From NCBI RefSeq assembly GCF_025602895.1, contig NW_026516223.1:434001-498000 (forward strand): DNA of 64,000 bases, written 5' to 3'. Below the pieces are notes generated by a model, which saw only the letters and a program-made list of their open reading frames with translations, searched no databases and had not been told where the DNA came from. This document shows, in pieces, positions 43,510 to 53,914 of the stretch. The translations under genes and the position numbers were made by a program. Source of the stretch: Polychytrium aggregatum (taxonomy: Eukaryota; Chytridiomycota; Chytridiomycetes; Polychytriales). The number at the start of each line of letters is the position of its first letter. The first letter of the stretch is position 1.

Positions 43510-45805
43510 ATGTCGCTCTATGGCGATCTGCCTCCGCCAACCGGCGGCCCCTCGGCCTCGTCGGGCTCGTCCGCCGGGCTCTACGATGCCTTCACGCCCG
43601 CAAAGTCTGCATCATCTTCGTCGACAGCAGCCGACGACAAGAAAAAGAGCGCAATGCCAGGTATCAGCTCCGTCCGAGATCAAACAACGCACCCAGCTGC
43701 ACCCAGCGCATTGTCCTGCAGGCGAAGCAGGGCTGATATTCGAGCACCTCACCCGAATCCGTGCCAACGCCGTTATGCTTCTATGGATGCCGGCGGCTGC
43801 GTCAGGCTGGCTCGCCCTCGATCGTTCGCTGCAGCCAACTCTCAACAAAAAGGCCGGCCTTCCCAAGCCCAAGGTCCCTGTCTTTCGACCCACCATCTCG
43901 GCCGCTGCTCAAGCAGCGTCGCTTGCCGGCGAGCCCAAATCGCAGCCGCTGTCCAACTCGACAACAGCGGCCAAACCCGTCGTCGGCGACTGGCACTCCA
44001 AGGTATCGATCGTATTCGTCTGTGTGGCTGCCATGATCGGCAGCTGCTGAAGCCATCAAGGCTCCTGGAATCAGCAGCACGACCTCGAATGCAATCCAGG
44101 CGCGATGGAGACTCACCCGCTCGCCTCTATTGCTCTCGCCGCCGCTCTTGACCGACGGAACCCAGAAAAAAGCTCAGGGCAAGCGACCTGCACCAATGTC
44201 CCTGGACGACGAATACGGTACTCGATCCACTCCGCCTCAGAGTGCGCTGGGCTCATCTGGCAGATGAAAAAATGCAGTGGCTTGCCCTTTCTCTCTCTCT
44301 CTCTCAGTGACTCCAACCCTTGTGATCTGCTGAAGTCGACGGGCTCATGAACGGCATTTGCCACGCAACTTTTCCTCGCATCACAGATCCGAGCCGGCCA
44401 AACGAGTACGACGCATTTAAGCAGCAACTCAAGCAGCGGAAGGAGGAAGAGAAATTCAAAAAGTTCCAGGAGGATCAGCGAAGGAACAGTCGCCGATCAC
44501 CGAGTATGTCGTGCACGGATGCACTCCCATTCGGGCTGGCGCTGCTGCCTCGGCGCTGCTGCCTCGGCGCATCGTTCGATCAGCCCTGCTTTGCTGCATC
44601 GCTCGCATGCTGAATATCGGCGGTCATCAACACAGGTCCCGACAGAACGTTTCCGTATTCAGCTCGAGCCGAGCCTCTGCGGGATATCCCCCCTCGGCCG
44701 ATGCCCACAGTCCCGACACCTGTGGCGACATCAGCAGCCACGCGTCCGATGGACATGGATCTCTCGGGCGAGGATGCCTATCTGCGCCGAATGAGGATGA
44801 GCAACTCGGCCCCGACAGAGCCGGTCTCGCTGGCAAGGTGGGATGATGCAAATACAGAGAACCGGGAATGGGCGCCATGGCAACCCGATTGCGGACTCTC
44901 GGCCAGCTCGAACGGATCGACTGCCTATGGATGCTCCGCATGCCAAAATGTACTTGGAGCCCGTGCCTCTGTCGCATCGCTGACTCAAGCTCGTGTCGCT
45001 GGTTAGGCCCGAGTCAATTCGCACCGCGGCCCCACCTGAGCAAAACGACGTGGACACCAGCGGAAGATCCCTGGGTGTGTTTGAGTCAGCACTGGCCTCT
45101 TCAACTGCACAAGTGATGGGCGCACCGCAGATTCCCCAGCAAGGTAAACGACAGGACCACGACAGGATGGCAAGTCCGCCTGCCTCGCTGATCAGCCAGC
45201 TCGAGACTGACATCGAGCTGCGTCTCAACCGCCAACAGAGCCAGAAGGAGCTGCCGGGCCAACTACAGTGCTGCTGCTCACCAACATGGTCGGTCCTGGA
45301 GAAGTCGATGACACGCTGCAGGATGAAACAGCAGAAGAGTGTTCCAAGTACGGCCAAGTGGAGCGCTGTCTGATCTTTGAGGTAAGCGGCAGCCGAGGAA
45401 AGGCACTCTGCCCTCCGTGTGTACTGGGCCTATCTTTTTCGACCATGAGTCCGCCAACACATACCCGCTCGTCTCTATGGCGACACTGCCCTTGCGCACC
45501 AGGTTCCTGATAAGCAAGTTCCCGATGACAAGGCTGTGCGTATCTTTGTCAAGTTCAAGCAAGTCGCATCTGCTGTCCAGGGTAAGTCAAGTGCGCCAAG
45601 CTGCACTGCTGCTGGATGGTGTGGGTCGACACAAATCGAGTGTCGTTGCTTCGGACCTTCCTCGGCAAGCCCTGACCCTCTGCTCCACTGCCTCGTTTCA
45701 GCGCTCAATAATCTGAACGGGCGATACTTTGGAGGCCGCACAGTCAAAGCCATATTCTTTGATCCGGCTCGATTCGACCGATACGACCTCGCCCCACAGC
45801 TTTGA
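43510..45805 (+). CDS. RBM17: SPF45/RBM17-like splicing factor with UHM domain
   Basis: Alternative-splicing factor that binds SF3b/U2AF ligands through a U2AF-homology motif. Exons 43510-43660, 43806-44002, 44166-44217, 44387-44503, 44636-44837, 45007-45143, 45218-45381, 45503-45581, 45702-45805 give 400 residues. Family landmarks in order: MSLYGDLPPPTGG, SLQPTLNKKAGLPKPKV, KKAQGKRPAPMSLDDEY, NEYDAFKQQLKQRKEEE, SGEDAYLRRMRMS, then the UHM: VLLLTNMVGPGEVDDTL, EECSKYGQVERCLIFE, AVRIFVKFKQ, LNGRYFGGRTVKAIF. The Arg-x-Phe loop of UHMs is present (GRYF). I could not find the G-patch that normally sits before the UHM. Confidence 0.88.
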
Positions 45806-46210
45806 GGACAGCCCGCAGTCGAATCGCTCTGGAGACTGGCGTGCTGACTCCCAGAGTGACGAAAGAGCCCTTTCACGAGCATTACACTTCCACCAAACGG
45901 CTGTTGTCTCCACACACCACACAGCCGCGATACAAGAGATTACGCACAACCGTCTCACCACTAATTGGCCAAATTCGGTGTCGCCCGGTATTGGACTCGC
46001 ACTGTGAGTCGTTTTACTATCGCGACAATGCCGAGCCAGTTGGATACACGAAATAGTCTGTCTCTATCCAAGACAATAGCTGAGCAGGCCAAGCCCTGGA
46101 CTCATGTTTCACCACCGGATTTCCAAGGGCTGGCTTCGGTCTGCCCTGTGCGCTTTCGATGAAGCCGTGTGGAAGTCGGGACGCCCCAAGGGAGCTGGTT
46201 GCTTGCGCGA
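45806..46210. other. Convergent spacer between SPF45 and frataxin
   Basis: Presumed 3' ends of both genes. No gene seen. Confidence 0.4.
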
Positions 46211-47140
46211 TCAGTCGTCCATATTCGACTCGACATCCACATCCCTGTCGAGCAGCTGGGTCAGCTCTTTGTTCAGCAGCTCTGTCAGCTTCACATTTCC
46301 ACGATGATAGATCCATTGGGTCCGACCATTATCTTCGATCAGGTCAAAGCGCATCGGGCCGCTACCGGAATCGATTCGTGAGTGCGTGTGGTCAGACGAG
46401 GGATACAGCATGCGGAGTCTAGTGGAGGGGTCACCCAAGATCGCTGCCAGAGGATTTGAATGCCGATAGCACTTTGACGATGGCGCTTCGTACCTGATGG
46501 GTGACGAGAGCCAGATCTGCTTGTTGGGAGGTTGCTTATTGAGGACGAATGTGCCCTTGGATCCAAGCTTGAGGGTAATGACACCGTTCTGGCGGGGATG
46601 ATGCCGACAGATGCGTTGTCAGGAGAGTGTTAGGCGGAGAGCATCACCGCTGATGACCGAGATGCACTGGATGGATAGATGGATGGTCCAGCGAGTCTGG
46701 GACATCCACAGTCCATCTTACCGCGAACAGCACATCGAATCCCTCGAGCTCAATCTCGTCGCCAAGCTCTTCGAGGTGGTGCGCAACCGAATCGAGATAC
46801 TCGTCGGCGTGGCGATGATAGGTGCGATCATCCAACTGCAGCGGCCTGTCGTCAGCGAGGGGGGTGGGATTCAAGAGAGCTGAATACGTGCAGGTTTCTC
46901 TTTCCGCCATGTATCATGCTTCCCACATGCGATGGCGTCGTTGGGCCACAGCAGCCACATTGTCTACCTTGAGGCATGGAGCGATCGGATCTGGCTGTGC
47001 GATGGGCCAAGCACGACAGCCGGCAGACGGCGGGCAGATGCAGAAGCCAGTCTTGGTCGGCAGCCCGCGGCGATTCGACCAGCCAGACCCATCGTCGGTG
47101 GCAGCAGGAGGCTTCGTCGGATCAGGCCAAGGACATGCAT
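46211..47140 (-). CDS. FXN: Frataxin
   Basis: Mitochondrial iron-sulfur cluster assembly factor. Exons in order of translation: 47140-46968, 46845-46722, 46588-46494, 46361-46211, giving 180 residues with continuous phase. The N-terminus is a mitochondrial presequence rich in Arg, Ser and Ala ([32 protein letters not shown]). The mature domain shows [19 protein letters not shown], the acidic ridge [32 protein letters not shown] and [13 protein letters not shown], all diagnostic, then [17 protein letters not shown] and [13 protein letters not shown]. Confidence 0.95.
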
Positions 47141-47622
47141 GATATCACGATGGACGAGTGCCCAGCGGGGGATTTGGCGATCGGGGACAACCGAAACCAG
47201 GCGGCGAGATGGAAGGGGACGGGCGGATATTGGGCCAAGGCGGCTGGCCGTGCGGTGCCAAACAGCACTGGAATCCGAAAGCAACAGCGATCTTTGTTGG
47301 CCAAACCCACCAGCCGAAACAGCATTGGCTGCATGCTCCGACATGGGCGGGCGATGATGCAATGCGACGCCGCGATGGCAGAGAAAGACAATTGACCACA
47401 TCCACAGCCATCCCAGGGCCAGCCAAGAGCGGTTCGGTCGCCTATGGACTGTTGCTGTTTCCTCAGTCCGCACACGGATGCAGTCGATGGCAATGGCTCG
47501 GCTCCGTGGCCGCTGCCCCATACGACTCGGCTCATATCCTCCCCGTACTCCAATCGACCGGCGAGAGATCCCTGGTCTCGGCCAAATCTCGTCGCCCGGC
47601 CGAATCTCGTTGCTCGGTGGAC
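47141..47622. other. Spacer between frataxin promoter and TXNL4B-like 3' end
   Basis: Carries a short repeat GGCCAAATCTCGTCGCCCGG/CCGAATCTCGTTGC near 47578-47615. No gene seen. Confidence 0.4.
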
Positions 47623-48317
47623 TCAAAAGTCTTTGTAGAGCAGGTCGTACTTCGGGATCCGCGACTTTTCGATCGGACAGCTGACGATCAGCTTGCCTCG
47701 CATGGCGCCTCGGACAATGGTCTCGACGAGATCGATAAAATCTTGCTTGTCGGCAAAAGCCCCGATCCACTTGGTGTGATCGGGCGTGCTGGTCGATGAG
47801 GCGGTTGCAATGGTGAGATCCGACAGCCGGCAGAGAGCAACGCAGCATCAATGCCCGCGCAGGCGACGGTGTTGGACCAGCTCTTACCCATAATCCACCT
47901 TCATGTGTTGTGCGTTGAAAAAGAATAGCGTTGCCGGGATCCAGGTGATATCAAAGTAACGCACATAGTCGGGCACCCGCTCGGCCTCGACCAAGTAGAT
48001 CGATGCCATTTTCCGGAGCTCCATGTGCGCCTTCTCGAGCTGCCCCGCCGATGCAGATACGGATCTCGTCAGCAAGTGCGCTGAACATGCACTACCAACT
48101 TGTCTGGGATGACTCTGGTGCTTCTCGCTGTCATTCAGGGCCGTGCAGACCGTGCGGGCCATCTAGCGGCTTTGGGCCTTACGATATGATCCTGCGCCAG
48201 ACACTCGGGGTCGTTGCTCTTGCCAAACCGCAGAACGACGAGCCGATCGCGGGTCTCGCGGATGACCCGGTCGATATCCCGCTTCTCGGTCAGGGTCGGC
48301 AGCACAAACTGCGACAT
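47623..48317 (-). CDS. TXNL4B: TXNL4B-like (DIM1-like) thioredoxin-fold spliceosome protein
   Basis: Small thioredoxin-fold protein of the U5/tri-snRNP family. Exons in order of translation: 48317-48183, 48039-47888, 47788-47623, giving 150 residues, the family length. Start [19 protein letters not shown], then [94 protein letters not shown] and [10 protein letters not shown]. The C-terminal extension and AQHMKVDYG favour TXNL4B over canonical DIM1/TXNL4A. Divergent from POLA2. Confidence 0.92.
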
Positions 48318-48738
48318 GTCTCGGTCACCGGGAGGGCCAGCAATGCAGTTGCTGTGGATGGTGCTGATGGAGATGCTGGGGATGCTGATGGAGATGCTGA
48401 TGGAGATGCTGATGGAGATGCTGGGATGCTGACCTCGGCAAGGCTGCGACATCTATCCGCCCCGGCTTGGCTTCCAATTTGTCCATAATTGGCAATTCTG
48501 TGCTCTGCGGCGATTGGCTGGCGCCGATCCAAGCCGTTTGATCGACTTGCCCCATCGCCGCCTCTGTCCCGCCCGTTGCTGCTTTGCCCAGTTCAGGATC
48601 GATCGTCGCTTCGTCTGGGGCCCATCTGTTTGATCTGTTGTCAATCCTTGACGAGCCGGGTGCTTCTACTGACCTGCGTGTCTTCACAGCGCCGTCACAG
48701 CTCGCCACAATCCGCTCAAGCTCCTCCCGACACCCGCC
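48318..48738. promoter_or_regulatory. Divergent promoter between TXNL4B-like and POLA2, with minisatellite
   Basis: 422 bp between start codons. A 12-bp minisatellite (GATGCTGATGGA, about 48361-48430) lies just upstream of the TXNL4B-like start. Confidence 0.5.
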
Positions 48739-50871
48739 ATGACCTTGGACGAGGGCACAATTGCCAAGAAATTCGGCCTCTCGGCCCACAGCCCCGGAGG
48801 CCGCGAGACGATCGATCGTCTGCTCCACTACTGCCGCATATACGATCTGGATGCCGACACCCTGTGGACAAAGTGGGAGGCCTTTGTCATCAACGGAACC
48901 TTTGTCGACTCGATCGGCGAGCAATATACTCCTGAATCACCCACAATCGAGCTGCTCGATCGGCTCCGAGACACCCTCTCGCGAGACCAGACACGCAAGC
49001 AGAACGAGCGAATGAGTATCAACTCCAGTAGCTTTATGTCTGCCCGCAGGGCTGAGGCTCCAGCCGGCACTGGCCACCCCAAGCTCATCATGAGCGACGA
49101 TCTTGACAGCATCATCAGCCCAGATAGGCTGATGACTCCCAAGAAGGCCAAGATCACCCTCAGGGACCACTCTGGCAGAGCCACCTCCATCGGCTCGCCC
49201 ACTTCGCAATACTCTGGCTCCTTCACCTCCCCAACCAAGCCCATCCGCATCACCTCTCCCACCAGCACATCCCTCCACTCGCCGTCCCGCAACTTGAACC
49301 GGGCCCGTTCCCCGACCCCGACCCCGACCCCGCTCACGCCTTCGACCCATGCTCAGCGCTTCGCCACTCGCACCAACCGGGGTCAGCGAGACGGCGCTGT
49401 ATTCAACGATCACATCCCCTTCAAAGCCAGCATTCCCGACCAGCCGGTCCTCTGCAGCATCACACTTGCACCCAACCAACAAACAGACGGGTACCGGTTC
49501 ATGTTTTCCAAGCTCGTCGACCAGGGCGGAATCATCAACGACCGCATCAACGACATGGCCGATCGCATCAAGGAGCGCAGGCTCGAGCAGCTCAGTGCCG
49601 ACGACAGGGAGAACTTCCAGGTCAGCCACCCCACGCAGCCTTCGCAGGAGCCCGTCTTTATCATCGGCCGGATCTGTTCCGAGAATGCAGCCGGCGTCGT
49701 GACCCAGGGCACGCTGTCGGCACCCGACTCGGAAGCCTCCCAGATTGAAACCCGATTCAAGGACGGTGGGATCGTCATTGAGGCTTCGCGGGAGCTCGGC
49801 AACGGCGCCCGTGTCCCGCTTGATTTCAGCGAGCTGCTCAAGACAGGCAAGGGTTATGAGTTCTTCCCTGGTCAGATCGTTGGTCTGGAAGGCATGAACG
49901 TATCGGGCCGCAAGCTGACGATCACCCAAATCCACAATCCACCCGCGCTGCCGGCCACGACCTGCTCGCTGGCCAATCTGGCGCGCATGTACCCCGCCGA
50001 CAAGCCCACATCCAAGTACCCGCTGAACATTGTGATCGCCAGCGGGCCGTACACGCTCAACGACTCGCTCGAATTCGAGCCCCTGGAGGATCTCGTGCAA
50101 GCCATCGAGGAGCAGATGCCGGATGTGGTCCTGCTGCTGGGTCCGTTTGTCGACGACCGACATCCCATGATCGAGAACGGGAACACTGACCTGACCCCGG
50201 ACGAGATCTTTGCCTCGCAAGTGTCGACCCGTATTCGCCGCATCGTCGAGGCCCCGCGCAAGGGCATTCGTGTTGTGATGGTGCCCTCGACGCACGACGC
50301 CTACATCGAGTGGTGCGTGTTTCCCCAGCCGCCTCTCGGCTCGGGAGTCAGTGCAGCCGAGATTCACTACCGCCGCGCGGCACTCGATCTGCCCGAGTCG
50401 GTCCTGCTCTTCCCAAACCCGGTGCAATTCTCGATCAACGAAATCACCTTTGCGATCTCGACCTGCGACATCCTTTTGCACTTGTCCTCCGAGGAAGTCT
50501 CGCGGGTGGCCAGGGGACAGATCTCGGACCGTATGAGCCGGCTCTTTGGCCATGTGCTGACGCAGCGAAGCCTGTACCCTCTCCTGCCGCCCTCGCACAA
50601 CGAAGGCATCAACTATGCTCGAAGCTCGGAGCTGGAACTGCAGGCCCGACCGGACGTGATGATTCTGTCAAGCTTCCTGACACACACACAGAGAGTCGTC
50701 GACGGCTGCCTGTGCATCAACCCCTCGCTCGCCTGTCGCGGCCAGCAGGGAGGAACGTTCACACGGCTCACGATCTATCCCCTGGAGCTCGACAGTGCCG
50801 GAGCTGGCGAGGATGTATTTGTGGAGAGCAGCGTCGCCATGCGAGCTCGAGCAGAGGTTATCCGGATCTAG
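48739..50871 (+). CDS. POLA2: DNA polymerase alpha-primase subunit B
   Basis: Regulatory B subunit of the replicative polymerase alpha-primase. Intronless frame of 710 residues, unusual in this intron-rich window. An N-terminal helical domain (TIAKKFGLSAHSPGG, DADTLWTKWEAFVINGT) is followed by a Ser/Thr/Pro linker rich in SPT/TPT sites, likely cyclin-dependent phosphosites. The OB domain (VLCSITLAPNQQTDGYRFMF, FIIGRICSENAAG, YEFFPGQIVGLEGMN) and the inactive phosphoesterase domain come next (IVIASGPYTLNDSLEFEPL, MPDVVLLLGPFVDDRHPMI, VVMVPSTHDAY, VLLFPNPVQFSINEI, DILLHLSSEEVSR, INPSLACRGQQGGTFTRL). Confidence 0.96.
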   Translation: MTLDEGTIAKKFGLSAHSPGGRETIDRLLHYCRIYDLDADTLWTKWEAFVINGTFVDSIGEQYTPESPTIELLDRLRDTLSRDQTRKQNERMSINSSSFMSARRAEAPAGTGHPKLIMSDDLDSIISPDRLMTPKKAKITLRDHSGRATSIGSPTSQYSGSFTSPTKPIRITSPTSTSLHSPSRNLNRARSPTPTPTPLTPSTHAQRFATRTNRGQRDGAVFNDHIPFKASIPDQPVLCSITLAPNQQTDGYRFMFSKLVDQGGIINDRINDMADRIKERRLEQLSADDRENFQVSHPTQPSQEPVFIIGRICSENAAGVVTQGTLSAPDSEASQIETRFKDGGIVIEASRELGNGARVPLDFSELLKTGKGYEFFPGQIVGLEGMNVSGRKLTITQIHNPPALPATTCSLANLARMYPADKPTSKYPLNIVIASGPYTLNDSLEFEPLEDLVQAIEEQMPDVVLLLGPFVDDRHPMIENGNTDLTPDEIFASQVSTRIRRIVEAPRKGIRVVMVPSTHDAYIEWCVFPQPPLGSGVSAAEIHYRRAALDLPESVLLFPNPVQFSINEITFAISTCDILLHLSSEEVSRVARGQISDRMSRLFGHVLTQRSLYPLLPPSHNEGINYARSSELELQARPDVMILSSFLTHTQRVVDGCLCINPSLACRGQQGGTFTRLTIYPLELDSAGAGEDVFVESSVAMRARAEVIRI

Positions 50872-51623
50872 GCCCGACGAGGACTGGCCGCAATGGAGAC
50901 TGGGCCACTGGGCCGGCCGGTGCGATCGACGCGGGCAAGAGTGTTGAGTGCTTCGGCCAGAGATCTGTTGTTGTCCCTGACGAAATGCAGCAAATCTACT
51001 TGGACGATCCCAATGCGCCCACACCGTCCCTTCCCTTGTCCACGGGCGACCGAGCAGCACCGATGGGCAGTTTCCGCCTTGGTTTCATGCCCGGCCCGCC
51101 GCTCGGCCGAAGGGTGCACTCGCTGCTTGTTCTTCGTGGCCGATGGATGTGCTTTGTCACCTGCCCCCACCAGACCATCCCGGCTTGGTCTTGTCGTCCG
51201 TTGTGCCCAGGCTTGCATTTGGCTCAGGCACCCGCTCCCAGTGCTGTCAGCTGCGGGACATCAATGTCCATCGCGACGGCTGTCTCGATCGGCTCGCCGC
51301 ACGTACGTCGTCGGCACACCAGTCTCGTCCAAGGCGGTCATCGGCCTCTCCCGCATCGGATCGCTCTCGCTCTCGCAGTGCCAGCCAGGGCCGTCTCGGT
51401 CGCGGTCGCCCCTTTCTCCTGTCCCCCCCCCCACTGGCGATCGCGCCGATCGCCGTCTTTGGCAGGAGCTCTTGCTGTGCACTGCCGCTCTGCTCTGCGT
51501 TCTTGCGCCTGCATCTCGCCCTCTCCTCGAGACTCGCCCGAGCCTCCTTCCTCTGCCCTGCTGCCGGCCCTGCCTCCCTCCCATCCCCTTGCCTCTGTAT
51601 CCAATCGATCTCCCATCTTCATC
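50872..51623. other. Spacer upstream of the SH3-septin gene
   Basis: Presumed POLA2 3' end and septin promoter. CT-rich from about 51340, with a C run at 51421-51431. No gene seen. Confidence 0.4.
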
Positions 51624-53216
51624 ATGGCCAGCTCCACCCGGGACACAAACCTGTACTATGTCGTGGCTCCGTACGTCCCGGCAGCCAACGACGAGCTCGC
51701 TGCATCGGTCGGCGACCGCATCACCATTCTCCACGACTACGGTGACGGGTGGGCCTTTTCAAACAACTGCAGCACAGGAAATGTCGGGCTCTTTCCCCGC
51801 ATTTTCCTGTCTCTGAACCTGCCTCCGGGCGTCGAGGAGAAAAGTGTTCCTGTCCCGGTCGAGGCCGAAGGCAGCCTGAGCGAGCGCAAGGAGATTCCCG
51901 ATGCCCCCTCCAAGCCCTCGCCGTCGCTGAACTATCCCTCGGGCCAGTCCAGCAGCGCCGCTCCGCCCCCTCCCCCGGATGTCTCCTCCAAGCCTGATGT
52001 CACAGCGACAGGCGTCTCCGCCGAGGCCACCTCTGCTGCAGATAAGCGCATCAGCAAGCTGCCCCCCAACCTGCCTCTGCCCACCCCTGAAGTCGTATCA
52101 GAGCCCGGTCCAAACCGAGAGGCTCTGGCTCAGAAAGCCGACGAGTTCAAGAACGCAGTCTCCAAGCGGGTCCCCGAAAACATTGGATCGCTCCGGGTTG
52201 CCTTTGTCGGCGACTCGGGCATTGGCAAGGTGAGCCTGTCCGGCTGGGTCGGCTCGCTGTCGAAGCGTATTGAGCAAGAGGGAGGGATAAGGGCGAGCAG
52301 CCACGGACACTGGGAGGATGGTCAATGGCTTGCCGCCACAACCACAGCGTCGCTGCCATACGCATCTCTTCCATACCCATCGCTCCGAGCCGATCTCCTC
52401 CATCGCCTGCTCGCTGATCTTTGTTGACTCTCGGCTCGTTTCGGGCCGACTCTAATCCGTTGCCGCTGCTTGCGCCAGACCTCGCTGATGACCAAGTTCT
52501 TGGCTCAAGAGGACATCAAGATCCGCGACCCCCTGCCTCCTGCAGACGCCTCCATGTCAATCTGCGAGATCCGGGCATCTACCGTCGCAACCGACAACCT
52601 GCTGCTGAACGAGCTGCCCATGAACCTCACCTTCGTGGACACCCCTGGCTTTGGCGTTCAAACCGATGCCATGCATGTCATCCGGGCCATCAACGACTAC
52701 TACATTGGCCAGTTCAAAAAGACCGACGCCATCTTCTCCAACAACATCCCTCCAGTCAACCTCATCCGCTTTGTTCGTGGCAACACCGGGGCCCATAGCC
52801 ACATTGTCGTGACCGTCTATGCCATTCTGCACCGCCTGACCAACGTCGACCTGGTCTATATGAGGAACATTGCGCACCTCTGCAACCTGGTCCCCGTGCT
52901 GATCAAGTCCGACTCGCTGACAAGCAAGGCCGTCTTTGATCTCAAAAAGTCGATCCTGGCCGCGCTGAAGAAGGAGGGTATCAAGATGTACAACTTTGGC
53001 TTTACCGACGACGAGCTGCAGTTCTGTGCAGAGAACCACATCAGCCATGTGCCTCCGTTTGCGGTGTCGTCCGATGTCGAGGATGGCCCGCAGCTGGGAT
53101 CCGAGAACGAGTTCGATACGCTCTATCGCCACATTCTCCACATCCACATCGACACCCTTCGATACGAAGCCGCCGCCAAGTTTGCCCAGTGGCGCGAGGC
53201 CACGTCCAAAGCCTAG
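51624..53216 (+). CDS. SH3-domain/septin GTPase fusion
   Basis: Exons 51624-52229 and 52479-53216 encode 447 residues. Residues about 10-66 form an SH3 domain (YYVVAPYVPAANDELAASVG, DRITILHDYGDGWAFSNN, GNVGLFPRIFLSL). A Pro/Ser linker follows (about 70-170). The C-terminal half is a septin-type GTPase: P-loop GDSGIGKTSL at about 196-205, split by the intron after the Lys; switch II VDTPGFG (Asp256); an N/TKxD-like IKSD; and a septin-like GIKMYNF block. There is no long C-terminal coiled coil. Core septins lack SH3 domains, so this is probably a scaffold or regulatory septin that links the cytoskeleton to Pro-rich ligands. Confidence 0.85.
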
Positions 53217-53914
53217 AGCGAGTGAGTGCGCACGGCTGCTTCCGGTTCGGTTTAGTTCGGCGCGGCTCGGTTTAGTTTGGTTCGGTCTGGGGTCTCTTGC
53301 TCGTCCTGGCCGGCAGCAGTAGTGGTCGCCTGGAGTTTGATGCTATCACTTGTGGGGCTGACTAGAATGTGTGCATACGCTATATGCACGGATGCTCTGT
53401 ATACGGATACTCTGTGCATGGATGCTATAGGCGCATTCGCTCCTCTTCCTTTCCATTTTCTTTTAACCCGGTTCTCTCAAGCGCCTCCTCTTCTCCTTCC
53501 ATTGCATCCTCATGCCACAGTCATCTGCTGTTGACGCCGTTGACGCTGTTGAATCTTTTCCTTGCCCGACCGCCTGCGTAGCGACCCGGGGTCTTTGTCC
53601 TCATGCTGGTTTCTGAACTCTGAACAGGGGTTCACGATCAATAAAATCGAGATAATCCTGGTTCAATAGCAGGACGCGTGGTCTTGTGGGTCGACGGCAG
53701 CCGGGGGAGATGGGCGCTGGGAGATGGAAGATGGAGGATGGAAGATGGAGGATGGAAGATGGAGGATGGAGGATGGAAGGTCGAGGGGCGCAAGGCAGAA
53801 AGGGAGCCGCTGCCATGTTCCGGGCCAACGAGCGACGGAGACTTGTGTCCGCTCTTGCTGCGATCGCTCCGCCCAGACCCAGACCCAGACCTAGGCTCCA
53901 GTTCCGCCGACACC
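53217..53914. other. Spacer with GATGGAAGATGGAG minisatellite
   Basis: A 14-bp repeat occupies about 53719-53778. An upstream in-frame-looking start (MFRANERRR at 53815) was not used because 53915 matches the MTHFS N-terminus better. No other gene. Confidence 0.45.

Noticed and set aside
48937-50598. Long minus-strand frame opposite POLA2
   Set aside because: Antisense shadow of a GC-rich coding exon; no domain and no splice context.
50310-52427. Long plus-strand frame overlapping POLA2 and the septin gene
   Set aside because: Out of frame with both well-supported genes and without recognisable domain; its last part coincides with septin exon 1 by chance of frame continuity.
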